64,000 nucleotides of DNA from DATAAP01 sp041690495 (GTDB lineage Bacteria > Pseudomonadota > Alphaproteobacteria > CACIAM-22H2): positions 62,001-126,000 of the forward strand of contig JAWLHE010000003.1 of NCBI GenBank assembly GCA_041690495.1, read 5' to 3'. Shown piece after piece: positions 8,046 through 16,817 of this stretch. The position numbers were made by a program, and so were the translations under genes. How positions within the stretch are numbered: position 1 is the first letter of the stretch; each line of letters starts with the position of its first letter. Below the pieces are notes generated by a model. It ran no database searches. It was not told the DNA's origin and saw nothing but the letters and a program-made list of their open reading frames with translations.

Positions 8046-10112
8046 TCAGGCGGCGCGCCCGGACCGCATGGTACGCCAGGCCGGCAGGCGCACGATCGCG
8101 GTCGTGCCGCGGTCGCGGGCGCTGTCGAGCACGATCGTGCCGCCATGGAGCTCGGTGAGGCGGATCGCGAGCGGCAGGCCAAGACCCGTGCCCTCCGAAC
8201 GCCTGGCGACCGAGCTGCTGACCTGACGGAACGGCTGAACGGCGAGCGCCAGTTCGTCGGGCGTCATGCCGGCGCCGCTGTCGGTCACCTCGATCTCGGC
8301 GCAGCCGTCGGCGGCGATGCGCGCCGCGACGTGGACGGTGCTGCCCGAATAGCTGAACTTGACCGCGTTGCTGAGCAGGTTGAGCAGGATCTGCTTGAGC
8401 CGCAGCTCGTCGGCGCGGACCGGCGGCAGTGCCCTTGCGTCCGCCACTTCGACCGTCACGCTTGTCTGCGCGGCGCGGTTGGCGACGAGCGTCGCGCAGA
8501 CCTCGAGCACCTGGGCGAGATCGATTTCGGATTCCTCGAGCGCCGCCTGCGAGGCCTCGATCTTCGCGAGATCGAGGATGTCGGAGATGATCTGCAGCAG
8601 ATGCGCGCCCGACACGTGGATATCCTTCGCGTATTCGGCGTAGCGCGGCGTACCGATCGGCCCGACGAGCTGATTGGCGATCACGTCGGCGAAACCGATG
8701 ATGGCGTTGAGAGGGGTGCGCAGCTCGTGGCTCATGTTGGCGAGGAACTCCGACTTGGCGCGGTTCGCCGCCTCTGCCTGGTCCCTGGCGCGAACCAGCT
8801 CCTCCTCGCCCCGCTTGCGCTCGGTGATATCGGTCACCACGAGGACGTAGTGCGCCGCGTGGCCGTCCTCGCCGAGGATCGGCGCTGCGCTGATCTCGGC
8901 CCAGAACTCGCCGCCGCACCGCGTGCGAAGCGCCGCGACCGCCGTGTCGGCGGACGGCGGCATGCTCAACGGGCAGCCCGTGAGATCGGCCCAGTCGCGG
9001 CCTTCGGCGTCGCTCCGGCTGCAGCCGCTGAGCCGCTCGAAGGCGGGATTGCACTGAACGATCCGGAGCGATCCGCGATCCGGCGTCACGATCACCACGC
9101 CGCTGCGCACCGATGCGACGGCGGCGGCCGAGATGGCGAGAGCCTGCTCGGTTTGCGTCCGCTGCGCGAGTTGCCGCAGCATCAACCGCGTCGCGATCAG
9201 CAGCGCCAGCGACAGCACGGCGCCGATCAGCCCGGTCAGCGCAAGACGCCGCCAGGCTTCCGCGAAGACGCTGTCCGCCGACAGACCGACCGAGACGATG
9301 AGCGGGATCGCGTCGCCGATGCGGTACGAGACGATCCGGCGCACGCCGTCCGGCTCGGTTGCGGTGAGCTGTCCCCTGCGCCCCCCGTCGACCGAGGCCC
9401 AGACCGGATGGTCGGGGTAGCCGCGGCCGATCTCCCCCAGCGCCGGCGCGCTACGGGACAGCAGCGGACCGTCGCTGCGGAACATCATCAGCGATGCGTC
9501 GGGCGGCAGCCCGAGATTGCCGTAGAACCCGGCGAAGAAGGCGGCGTCGACCTCGACGACCACGGCGCCCAGCGCAAGCCCGTCGGGCGAGTAGAGCGCC
9601 CGCTTGAACGGAATCAGCGTGGTCCCGCCGACATCGCGGGGCAGGCCGATGAGAACGTCGGTGCTCGCCGTCATGTCGGAGTCGAAGTTGCGTGCGCTCG
9701 CCTGGATGCGGCCGTCGGATGTCGCGATGATGCTGCCGTCGGTCGCGATCACGTCTATCAGGCGGAAGAGATCGGGATTGTTCCGCTTGTGCCGCTGCAG
9801 CAGCAGGCCGAGATTGGCGTCGGGCCCGACCGCGGACATATAGGCCTCGAGGCTCACCGCGAAGTCGTTGATGCTGCCGAGGACCGAGATGGCCCATTCC
9901 TCGACGAGCTTCGCCAGGATGGTCGAATCACGGTAGGCGGCGCGCTGCGAAAGATCGAAATGCTGCCAGCCCGAATACGCGAACAGGCCCCAGATCACCG
10001 AGAGCAGGATGGCGACGCCAAGCCAGATACGGGTCGTCAGGCGCGCCCCGGCCGTGTCGGCGCGGTCGCCGGCCAGACTCGCTTTGCCTCCTGAATCCGC
10101 TTGATCCTGCAT
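8046..10112 (-). CDS. Membrane-bound PAS sensor histidine kinase
   Basis: 688 residues. First TM helix at about 30-48 (ILLSVIWGLFAYSGW), an extracytoplasmic dCache/PDC-like sensor of about 240 residues (60-290, with SIIATSDGRIQASARNFDSD and LMMFRSDGPLL), second TM helix at about 293-313, then a PAS domain (about 335-430, ending VTDITERKRGEEEL). HisKA follows with the H-box SEFLANMSHELRTPLNAIIG, and HATPase_c with NLLSNAVKFS, DSGAGM and GTGLGLPLAI. No receiver domain and no adjacent response regulator, so it is an orphan kinase. dCache sensors usually bind small ligands such as amino or carboxylic acids. The ATG at 10112 gives a basic cytoplasmic N-terminus. Confidence 0.92.
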   Translation of the reverse strand: MQDQADSGGKASLAGDRADTAGARLTTRIWLGVAILLSVIWGLFAYSGWQHFDLSQRAAYRDSTILAKLVEEWAISVLGSINDFAVSLEAYMSAVGPDANLGLLLQRHKRNNPDLFRLIDVIATDGSIIATSDGRIQASARNFDSDMTASTDVLIGLPRDVGGTTLIPFKRALYSPDGLALGAVVVEVDAAFFAGFYGNLGLPPDASLMMFRSDGPLLSRSAPALGEIGRGYPDHPVWASVDGGRRGQLTATEPDGVRRIVSYRIGDAIPLIVSVGLSADSVFAEAWRRLALTGLIGAVLSLALLIATRLMLRQLAQRTQTEQALAISAAAVASVRSGVVIVTPDRGSLRIVQCNPAFERLSGCSRSDAEGRDWADLTGCPLSMPPSADTAVAALRTRCGGEFWAEISAAPILGEDGHAAHYVLVVTDITERKRGEEELVRARDQAEAANRAKSEFLANMSHELRTPLNAIIGFADVIANQLVGPIGTPRYAEYAKDIHVSGAHLLQIISDILDLAKIEASQAALEESEIDLAQVLEVCATLVANRAAQTSVTVEVADARALPPVRADELRLKQILLNLLSNAVKFSYSGSTVHVAARIAADGCAEIEVTDSGAGMTPDELALAVQPFRQVSSSVARRSEGTGLGLPLAIRLTELHGGTIVLDSARDRGTTAIVRLPAWRTMRSGRAA

Positions 10113-10344
10113 CTTCTCTGCCCTGCGGGTGCCGCCGGCGAACGAGCCTCGCGGCGCCCTCCCGCGGGCATCCGGAGCCGACAGGAAGGTACCCTTCGCG
10201 CGTAAATGTTCCGCTAAACAACCTGCGCGGGCGTCTCTGAAGAGATCGTTAAATCGATCCGCCTGATAGGGCGCCTGCGCGCGCCCGGAGCCCGGCCGGC
10301 CGCAGCGCCGGTCGCTCGCGGCGGCCGCGCCGCGGCGGCGTAGA

Positions 10345-10361
10345 ATTTCTCAATGAGAAAT
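10345..10361. promoter_or_regulatory. 17-bp perfect palindrome, possible operator
   Basis: ATTTCTCA and TGAGAAAT are perfect inverted arms separated by one A. It is AT-rich inside very GC-rich DNA, about 230 bp upstream of the sensor kinase gene and just past the terminator of the lipoprotein gene. It could be an operator or a short hairpin; the remaining DNA of the 10113-10419 gap shows nothing else. Confidence 0.35.
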
Positions 10362-10375
10362 GCGCCGGGCCCAAC

Positions 10376-10400
10376 AAAAAAGGCCGCCCGAAGGCGGCCC
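10376..10400 (-). terminator. Rho-independent terminator of the lipoprotein gene
   Basis: Read on the minus strand: GGCCGCC, a TTCG tetraloop, GGCGGCC, then six T. The 7-bp GC stem, UUCG loop and U-run are a textbook intrinsic terminator, 20 bp beyond the stop codon at 10420. Confidence 0.9.
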
Positions 10401-10419
10401 TGATTGAGACGGCGCCGGG

Positions 10420-11685
10420 TCAGCGCACAAGCACGTGCACCTCGCTCGACTGGACATTGCCGCTGGTGCGCGATGAAAGCCGGACGCGATCCGTCGGCAG
10501 GCCCATGTTGGTAAGCGAACGGACGACCGTCTCGGCATTCTTCTTGGAATTCGAGGCGGCGAGCGCCACCTGGGCCTGGCTCCCCTTGCCGGGCGCCACC
10601 GCGACGACGTCGAAGCGTGCGTCGGGCTTGCGCTCGAGCGCGCGGTTGACCGCGGTATAGAGCGCCTGTTCGTAGGACGGATTGGCGCGATCGAAGCGGA
10701 TCACGACCAGCGGGCGGCGGTCCGCCGGCGCGCGCTGCGTGGACGCGCCGCGGCCGGCCGCGCCGGTCTGTGCCGAGCCGGGCTCCGCCCCCTGTGAGCT
10801 GGTGAAGGCGCGATTGCCGAGGCCGGTGCCGTAGAGCTCGCCGTTCTTGATGGCGACCGCCAGGGTCGACAGGTTGCTGCGCTCGCGGCTGATATAGGCG
10901 GACTGACGGCTGATGTCCTCGCTGAGCTCGGTCAGCATGCGGTCGATCGTCACCACCGTGCGGTTGACGTCGTCTTCGAGCGCGGCCAGCGCGCGATGGT
11001 CGTCCTCGACCGCGCCCGACAGCGTGTAGGCCGCACGCACGGATTCAAGGAGGAAGGCGGCAAGCGCTGCGTCGGCCGACACCTGGTTGGACAGCGCCGT
11101 CATGTGGCCGATCTCGGCCGCGATCCGGTCGAGTTCCTGGTTCGCCTGCTGCCATTGGCCCTGGAGAATCGGGTTGCCCGGCGTCGTGCCGACCTGCAGC
11201 CGGGCGTTGACGCCGGCGACCAGGGTGTAATAGCGCTGCGAGGTCTGAACCGTCTCGGCGCGAAGCTGCTGCAGCGCCTGATTGTTCCCGGAAACCGCCG
11301 CCTGCAGCCGCTGCACGTCCTCGCGCATGCGCGCAACGCGCTGGCCGACCTGCGTGTTCGAGACCGGAGCGGCCTGGGCCGGCGCGGCCTGCGGCTGGCC
11401 GGACATCTGGGTGCCGGCAGCCGGTTCCTGGGCTGCCGCGGCCCGCTCCGCCGGAGATGGCGGAATCTCGATTCGCGTCGGCTGGGCCGCCGAGTCCTGC
11501 CGCGCTTCGGGCGCGCTGGCGGTCTGCGGCGGCGCGGCCCGCGGGTCGTCGCCGGTCAGGGACGGCCAGAGCGCGTCCGAGGCAAAGGAGCAGCCGCCGA
11601 GCAGCAGCGCCATCGTCGCGCCCATCGCGACGAAGCGGATGCGCGATCGAGCGGGGCTCGTGGCCAGGTCAAAGGGCGCGCTCAA
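10420..11685 (-). CDS. Envelope lipoprotein with coiled coil and OmpA-like C-terminus
   Basis: 421 residues from the TTG at 11685, which has a GGGGGG run in front; another TTG at 11709 would add 8 residues. The N-terminus carries a lipoprotein signal: basic RSRIR, hydrophobic MGATMALL, lipobox LLGGC. After a Pro/Ala-rich linker (about 40-105) comes a helical region with heptad character (about 110-300: QRVARMREDVQRLQAAVSGN and EDDVNRTVVTIDRMLTELSE). The last 100 residues resemble an OmpA/peptidoglycan-binding fold (LVVIRFDRANPSYEQALYTA, then SNSKKNAETVVRSLTNMGLP). Likely tethers the outer membrane or an envelope machine to peptidoglycan; that is inference. It is monocistronic, with its own terminator. 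Confidence 0.75.
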   Translation of the reverse strand: MSAPFDLATSPARSRIRFVAMGATMALLLGGCSFASDALWPSLTGDDPRAAPPQTASAPEARQDSAAQPTRIEIPPSPAERAAAAQEPAAGTQMSGQPQAAPAQAAPVSNTQVGQRVARMREDVQRLQAAVSGNNQALQQLRAETVQTSQRYYTLVAGVNARLQVGTTPGNPILQGQWQQANQELDRIAAEIGHMTALSNQVSADAALAAFLLESVRAAYTLSGAVEDDHRALAALEDDVNRTVVTIDRMLTELSEDISRQSAYISRERSNLSTLAVAIKNGELYGTGLGNRAFTSSQGAEPGSAQTGAAGRGASTQRAPADRRPLVVIRFDRANPSYEQALYTAVNRALERKPDARFDVVAVAPGKGSQAQVALAASNSKKNAETVVRSLTNMGLPTDRVRLSSRTSGNVQSSEVHVLVR

Positions 11686-12009
11686 ATTAAAAACCCCCCA
11701 AAAACTCAATGTCTTGCCGCCGGCTAGATCCCATGGCTGAGTTTGCGCGGATGGTAAATGAACGTCCGGCGAGTCGACAAGCTGAAAACAGATTGGCCGC
11801 TTTTAGGTTAAGCCCGAGTAAAGGCTGTCGCGATTTGCAACGCCAGCGGGTGGCCCGGCCCGGACGCGCCATACGGCCGTACCGCGACGCCGCGCGGAGC
11901 CGGCCGGAAGCCTTGCCAGGCGAAGTCGATTTGAGTAGTGTCCGCCCCTCTTGCCGGACGGACTTATTTATACCAAGTGCCTCCGGCAGCGTCCGTTCTG
12001 CGACGCCGC
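11686..12009. other. Intergenic stretch before the tRNA gene
   Basis: No gene supported. The first part is the promoter/leader of the minus-strand lipoprotein gene; the second part should hold the tRNA promoter. No clear -35/-10 pair could be chosen. Confidence 0.5.
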
Positions 12010-12086
12010 GCGCCCGTAGCTCAACTGGATAGAGCACCAGACTACGGATCTGGGGGTTAGGAGTTCGAATCTTCTCGGGCGCGCCA
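12010..12086 (+). tRNA. tRNA-Arg (anticodon ACG)
   Basis: 77 nt including an encoded CCA. The acceptor stem pairs GCGCCCG (12010-12016) with CGGGCGC (12076-12082), discriminator G. D-arm GCTC...GAGC. The anticodon stem CCAGA/TCTGG encloses the loop CTACGGA, giving anticodon ACG (A34 normally edited to inosine, reading CGN). T-arm AGGAG-TTCGAAT-CTTCT. It is a complete cloverleaf. No integrase gene or direct repeat of its 3' end was seen nearby. Confidence 0.96.
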
Positions 12087-12325
12087 GTCTCCTTGTTCGA
12101 CTGCACTCCATTTCTCGCTTTCCGCGCTTACGGATCGCCGCCTCGACCTTCCGAATATTGATGAATTCGGGCGGAATGACGGTCTGAAGGCCCAGAACGG
12201 TCGATGCCGAGGCGGCATCACCGCCCGTCCGAGCTGCGACGCGGGCTCACGGCGGTTCCTGTCGCGATAGCAAGAGCCACGGAATATGCGTCCTTTCATC
12301 CCGCGATCGGGAATGTTGGAAGACG

Positions 12326-12973
12326 TCAGAAGCGCGCGGCCGCGACGCCGTGCAGGAAGATCCCGACGGCCTGATCAACGGAACGGACCATCTCGGCTTC
12401 GTCCAAGGGGGCCCGGAGTCCGAGCACGACCTGGAGGTGGACGTCGTCACGCAGCATCCCGAGGAATCGTTCGGCCGCTCGCTGGCTGTTCTCAATCGAG
12501 ATCGCACCGCGAGCCCGAAACTGTTCCAGCACGTCTGCCAACCCCTTGCTGACCCGGCCAGGTCCGCGCTCGAAGAACGCGCGCGCCACATCGGGCTGAC
12601 GCACGCCCTCCGCCATGACGGCGCGGTAAAGCGCCAGCGTTGTCGGCGCCATCAGAACCCGGCTCACCTGAAGGCCAACGATCCTCAGCGTCTCTCTTAG
12701 ATCCTTTCCCTCGGCATCCTCGGGCGACAAAGAGCCCATGACCTTGCTTGAAGCCTCCGAGACCAATGCAGAAAACAGCTCCTTCTTGCCGCCGAAATGG
12801 CTGTAGATCGCCCGCTTCGAGCCCCCGACCTTCTCGATCACGGCTTCGATGCTGGCTCCTTGATACCCTTTCTCCAGGAAGACTTCCGAAGCGGCTTCCA
12901 GAATGGCGCTGCGCAGTTCCGCGCCACCGCGCCGCTGCCTGCGCCCTCCGCCGTTCCGCCTGACTTTCCTCAT
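12326..12973 (-). CDS. TetR family repressor of the adjacent efflux genes
   Basis: 215 residues. After a very basic N-terminal tail (GGGRRQRRGG) comes a TetR_N helix-turn-helix: ILEAASEVFLEKGYQGASIE, then KVGGSKRAIYSHFGGKKELF. The C-terminal ligand domain (about 90-210) resembles the AefR/TetR_C_7 type (VGLQVSRVLMAPTTLALYRA). It is divergent from an EmrA/EmrB pair with 88 bp between start codons, the standard layout for a TetR protein that represses both itself and a drug pump. The intergenic region holds a nested palindrome that is a strong operator candidate. Confidence 0.9.
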   Translation of the reverse strand: MRKVRRNGGGRRQRRGGAELRSAILEAASEVFLEKGYQGASIEAVIEKVGGSKRAIYSHFGGKKELFSALVSEASSKVMGSLSPEDAEGKDLRETLRIVGLQVSRVLMAPTTLALYRAVMAEGVRQPDVARAFFERGPGRVSKGLADVLEQFRARGAISIENSQRAAERFLGMLRDDVHLQVVLGLRAPLDEAEMVRSVDQAVGIFLHGVAAARF

Positions 12974-13009
12974 CGTTCACACGTCTCCATTCCGGCTCTT
13001 GCACAATAA

Positions 13010-13048
13010 GGTACTTTGCGTTACCTATCAAGGGTAACAGACGGTACC
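13010..13048. promoter_or_regulatory. Nested palindromic operator between tetR and emrAB
   Basis: Two inverted repeats share one centre (13029): outer GGTAC (13010-13014) with GTACC (13044-13048), and inner GTTACC (13020-13025) with GGTAAC (13033-13038). TetR-family dimers bind such dyads, often as two dimers. TTGCAC at 12999-13004 could be the -35 of the plus-strand promoter, placing the operator over the -10 region. Confidence 0.65.
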
Positions 13049-13061
13049 CAGTGGTGCGGTC

Positions 13062-14159
13062 ATGGAAGAGAACAAGCCGGGACGGAAAATCATCCGCAGC
13101 GTGATCTTCGGTTTCCTTGCGGTCGGCACGGCCGGCTACGGTGCCTGGTACGGCTGGTATTGGTGGACCGAAGGCCGCTTTGTCGAGACCACGGACAACG
13201 CCTATGTCCGCGCGGACGTCACCCTGGTGGCGCCGCGTGTTGCGGGCCACGTCGCCGTCGTAGAGGTCGTCGACAACCAGGCGGTGGAGCGCGGGCATGT
13301 TCTCTTCAGAATCGATGACCGCGATTACCGCGCTCGCCTCGAGCAAGCACGCGCCGATGTCGCCTCGCGCCAGGCGGCCGTCGATGGCGCGCGGAATCAG
13401 CTACAGCTTCAGCGCTCCGTCATCAACCAGGCCGAGGCGGAGGCCCAATCCGCCGCCGCCGAAGTGGAGCGCTCCCGGCGCGATTTGGACCGCGCCGGGC
13501 AACTGCTGCGGACGAATGCCGTATCGGTGCGAAACTTCGACCTCGCGCGCAGCATCGCCACCAAGGCGGCCGCTGCGCACGCAGCGGCGCTGGCGAGGAT
13601 CGCCTCGGAGCGGGCCCGGGTTTCCGTGCTCGCCGCGCAGGAAGCCGCGGCCGTGGCAGCATTGGCAGAGTCTCAGGCATCGCTTGCGCTCGCCCGGATC
13701 GATCTCGACAACACAGTGGTGCGAGCCCCCATTTCCGGGACGGTCGGGAACCTGCAAGCCCGGGTCGGTCGGTATGTCCAGCCCGGCACGCAGATGCTCG
13801 CCATCGTGCCGATCGCCGAAGCGTATGTCGTCGCGAACTTCAAGGAGACCCAGGTCGGTCCGATGCGCATCGGACAGCGCGTCGAGCTCGAAGTCGACTC
13901 GTATCCCGGCCGCACGGTGACGGGGCGTATCGACAGCCTCTCTCCTGCATCGGGGGCGCAATTCGCGCTGCTTCCGCCGGACAATGCCACGGGAAATTTC
14001 ACGAAGGTGGTCCAGCGGATCCCGGTCAAGATCCTGATTGATCGTAGCGGTCCCCGTGCAGGCGAATTGCGTCCCGGAATGTCGGTGACTGCCAGGGTCG
14101 ACACTCGAAGCGGCGAAGCCCAACCGCGCGCCGATGGCGCCGTGGCCTCGCGCAGATGA
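13062..14159 (+). CDS. emrA: HlyD/EmrA-type membrane fusion protein of a drug exporter
   Basis: 365 residues. A short cytoplasmic N-terminus and one TM helix (about 14-33, VIFGFLAVGTAGYGAWYGWY) lead into the biotinyl-lipoyl-like half ETTDNAYVRADVTLVAPRVA. A long alpha-helical hairpin (about 85-205, ending in ASLALARIDLDNTVVRAPIS, the usual second lipoyl strand) and a beta-barrel domain (YVQPGTQMLAIVPIAEAYVV and ANFKETQVGPMRIGQRVELE) follow. It is the periplasmic adaptor that links an EmrB pump to an outer-membrane channel. The stop codon overlaps the start of the EmrB gene by 4 bp (ATGA), so the two are translationally coupled. No TolC-like gene is adjacent. Confidence 0.92.
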   Translation: MEENKPGRKIIRSVIFGFLAVGTAGYGAWYGWYWWTEGRFVETTDNAYVRADVTLVAPRVAGHVAVVEVVDNQAVERGHVLFRIDDRDYRARLEQARADVASRQAAVDGARNQLQLQRSVINQAEAEAQSAAAEVERSRRDLDRAGQLLRTNAVSVRNFDLARSIATKAAAAHAAALARIASERARVSVLAAQEAAAVAALAESQASLALARIDLDNTVVRAPISGTVGNLQARVGRYVQPGTQMLAIVPIAEAYVVANFKETQVGPMRIGQRVELEVDSYPGRTVTGRIDSLSPASGAQFALLPPDNATGNFTKVVQRIPVKILIDRSGPRAGELRPGMSVTARVDTRSGEAQPRADGAVASRR

Positions 14160-15742
14160 GCGACCTCGCCGCGACTGCGCCACCGGCATCTCGGGAGGCC
14201 GGCGTTCCACTCCGGAACTGGCTCGCCGTCCTGGGCGGCGTGCTGGGCGCGTTCATGGCGGTTCTGAACATCCAGGTCGTGAACGCGTCGCTTGCCGATA
14301 TCCAGGGCGCCCTCGGTGCGTCGATCGACGAGGGTTCATGGATATCGACGTCATACCTCATCGCCGAAATCATCGTCATCCCGCTGACGGGTTGGCTATC
14401 GCAGGTCTTCAGCATCAAACGCTACATTCTCGGCAACGTCCTCCTCTTCGTCTCCTTCATGACTGCCTGTGGCTTCGCGTGGAACCTGGAGGCGATGATC
14501 GTTCTTCGGGCCCTGGCCGGGTTCTTCGGCGGCGCTCTCATACCCGTCGCCTTCACCATCATTCTGACGAAGCTGCCGCCGGCCAAGCAGATGATCGGCT
14601 TTGCGCTCTTCGGCCTCACCGCCACACAGGCGCCTTCGGTCGGGCCCGCACTCGGCGGCTGGCTCTCGGACAACTACGGCTGGGAATACATCTTCTACAT
14701 CCAGACCATCCCCGGCGTGATCATGTTCGCCCTGCTGCTGCGGGGTCTCGATGACGAACCGATGCAACTCGCCTTGCTCCGCAAGGGAGACTGGCTCGGC
14801 ATCGGCGTGATGGCGATCGGTCTCGCGGCTCTCGAGCTCATGCTGGAGGAAGGAAACCGGGAAAACTGGTTCGATTCCGACTTCGTCGTGAGAACGGCCT
14901 GGATTGCCGTGATCTTTCTGATTGCGTTCGTGGTCATGCAGCTTCGGCGCAAGGAGCCGCTGGTCGATCTCAGGCTCTTCGGCGACCGAAACTTCACCGT
15001 CGGATCGGCCGTAAACACGATCCTGGGCGTTGGCCTGTTTGGAACCGTATTCCTCGTTCCCCGCTATCTCGCCCAGATCCAGGGGTTCAGCGCGTTTCAG
15101 ATCGGCGAGGTCATGATGTGGCTCGGGCTACCGCAGCTCATCGTCGTGCCGCTCGTCCTGCGGCTTTCCGTCCGGGTCGATGCCCGGCATCTGCTGGGTT
15201 TCGGTTGCCTTCTGTTTGCCGCCAGTTGCTTCATGAACATCCATATGACCGCCGACTCCGCGCATGATCAGATGGTGTGGTCGAATGTGGTCAGGGCAGT
15301 CAGTTTGCCGTTCATCATGCAGCCGGTCGCCGGCGTCGCGACGGCGAACATCGCGCCGGCCCAGACAGGTTCCGCCTCCGGTCTCTTCAACGTCATGCGC
15401 AATCTCGGCGGCGCGGTCGGCATTTCGATGGTCGGTGCGGTGCTGACGTGGCGTCAGCATTTTCATTCCAACATCATCACCGAGCATCTGTCTTTGCTCG
15501 AGCCGGCCGTACAGGAGCGCGTCACGACGCTCGGTCAGCACTTCGTTTCGTTGGGCTCGGGCCCGGAGCTCGCCCGGATGCGCGCCCTCGCTGCGATCGA
15601 CGGTGTTGCGCGGCGAGAGAGCCTCATCATGGCCTTCAGCGACTGTTTCTTCGCGATGGGCGTCGCGTTCCTGGTCGCTTTCGGACTCGCATTCCTTCTT
15701 AAGCGCGCAACGCCCGGCGCCGGCGCGCCCGGCGCGCACTGA
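14156..15742 (+). CDS. emrB: EmrB/QacA-type MFS drug transporter (DHA2, 14 TM)
   Basis: 528 residues, about 14 hydrophobic helices. It begins NWLAVLGGVLGAFMAVLNIQ with the DHA2 motif VNASLADIQGALG, followed by DEGSWISTSYLIAEIIVIPL, a typical EmrB helix 2 signature. The motif-C-like helix 5 reads GLTATQAPSVGPALGGWLSD. Inner-membrane proton/drug antiporter working with the adaptor upstream. Substrate is unknown; related pumps export hydrophobic toxins such as fatty acids, uncouplers or antibiotics. Transcribed as a two-gene operon under the divergent TetR regulator. Confidence 0.93.
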   Translation: MSDLAATAPPASREAGVPLRNWLAVLGGVLGAFMAVLNIQVVNASLADIQGALGASIDEGSWISTSYLIAEIIVIPLTGWLSQVFSIKRYILGNVLLFVSFMTACGFAWNLEAMIVLRALAGFFGGALIPVAFTIILTKLPPAKQMIGFALFGLTATQAPSVGPALGGWLSDNYGWEYIFYIQTIPGVIMFALLLRGLDDEPMQLALLRKGDWLGIGVMAIGLAALELMLEEGNRENWFDSDFVVRTAWIAVIFLIAFVVMQLRRKEPLVDLRLFGDRNFTVGSAVNTILGVGLFGTVFLVPRYLAQIQGFSAFQIGEVMMWLGLPQLIVVPLVLRLSVRVDARHLLGFGCLLFAASCFMNIHMTADSAHDQMVWSNVVRAVSLPFIMQPVAGVATANIAPAQTGSASGLFNVMRNLGGAVGISMVGAVLTWRQHFHSNIITEHLSLLEPAVQERVTTLGQHFVSLGSGPELARMRALAAIDGVARRESLIMAFSDCFFAMGVAFLVAFGLAFLLKRATPGAGAPGAH

Positions 15743-15859
15743 GATTGGCGCGGCATCGGCCGCAACCAGAACGAGTTCGCGCGCCCGTGCAACGAATTGT
15801 GAGCAGTCAGGGTGCCGCGAGAGACATCCTGCAAGGCGAACGGCCGGACGCGCGGTTGC

Positions 15860-16807
15860 TCACGCGGCGCCTCTCTTTCTCCCCCGCTGGTCCATCTTCG
15901 AGGCCAAGCGCGACTTGCGCGAACCGATCGCGCAAGCCGGCTGCCCCTGATCTGAGTACCCCAGCTTGTTCGACAGATCTCGTGTAAACCGCATAAGCGC
16001 CGATGCATGTCGTCCTTTCAGATCTACATCCACCTTGCGTGTCGGTCCGATCACCGTGATGGCAAGCTGCAGATGACCGCTGTGGTCGAACACCGGCGCG
16101 CTCAACGCGCTGATGCCGGGCACCGGCAGATCTCTCGTCGTGGCCACTCCTGCTTGCCGCACGCGATCGACCGCCCGGCGCAGCGCGTCGCCAGAAAGCG
16201 CGCCGACATCGAGCCACCCGCCTTGTGCCGACTGCAGCTCCGCTCGTATGACCGGTTCAACAAGTTTGGTCGGTAGATATGCCGCGAATATCTTCCCGGT
16301 GGCGGTACCGGTAACCGTGAACATGCCGCCGGCACGTACATTCGCATGGATGTAGTTCGAGGATTCCTGCACGAGGACGATCGTCGGTCCGTGGGTACCC
16401 CAGACGGTCACGGCAACCATAAGATTAAGTTCTTCCGCCAGGCCGACTACGCCTTCGGCGGCAAGCTTGTATGGAGCCGTGATGCGAAGCCGCGCCAAGC
16501 CGAGATGCAGCGCGAAAGATCCCAACCGATAGCGCCCGGCCGCGTCCTGTTCGACCAGGTCCAGTTTGCGGAAGCTGGTGAGGTAAGCGTGGGCCTGTCC
16601 CGGCGTGAGATCTGCCGTCACTGCCAGATCGCGCAGCATCATCGGCTGGCTGCTCGCCGCCAACAGGGCAAGCAGCCGTCCCCCGATCTCCACCGACTGA
16701 ACACCGCGCCCCTTGCCCGGGTGCACGCCTTGCTGATCGCCGCTATTCAGCAGCACGAGGCTGCCGGAGCCGGCGGAACGGGCCATCTTCATTGCGTACC
16801 CAACCAT
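15860..16807 (-). CDS. IclR family regulator of the flavoprotein/TRAP cluster
   Basis: 315 residues if the first ATG is used; MKMARSAG five codons later is also possible. The N-terminal HTH is at about 37-95 (SVEIGGRLLALLAASSQPMM, DLTPGQAHAYLTSFRKLDLV). The effector domain (about 110-285) has VQESSNYIHANVRAGGMFTV, then TATGKIFAAYLPTKLV. The C-terminus is about 30 residues longer than usual and basic (GSRKSRLASKMDQRGRKRGAA-like). It starts 10 bp after the FAD dehydrogenase stop codon and so is the last gene of a minus-strand operon with that gene and the SDR. It probably senses the cluster's substrate. Confidence 0.88.
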   Translation of the reverse strand: MVGYAMKMARSAGSGSLVLLNSGDQQGVHPGKGRGVQSVEIGGRLLALLAASSQPMMLRDLAVTADLTPGQAHAYLTSFRKLDLVEQDAAGRYRLGSFALHLGLARLRITAPYKLAAEGVVGLAEELNLMVAVTVWGTHGPTIVLVQESSNYIHANVRAGGMFTVTGTATGKIFAAYLPTKLVEPVIRAELQSAQGGWLDVGALSGDALRRAVDRVRQAGVATTRDLPVPGISALSAPVFDHSGHLQLAITVIGPTRKVDVDLKGRHASALMRFTRDLSNKLGYSDQGQPACAIGSRKSRLASKMDQRGRKRGAA

Positions 16808-16817
16808 TTGCCGCGGA

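Noticed and set aside
8145..10094. 649-codon plus-strand frame over the second kinase
   Set aside because: Composition and repeats of charged residues show it to be the antisense shadow of the kinase gene.
12010..12086. tRNA-Arg as an integration site
   Set aside because: No integrase gene and no repeat of the tRNA 3' end was found downstream within view.
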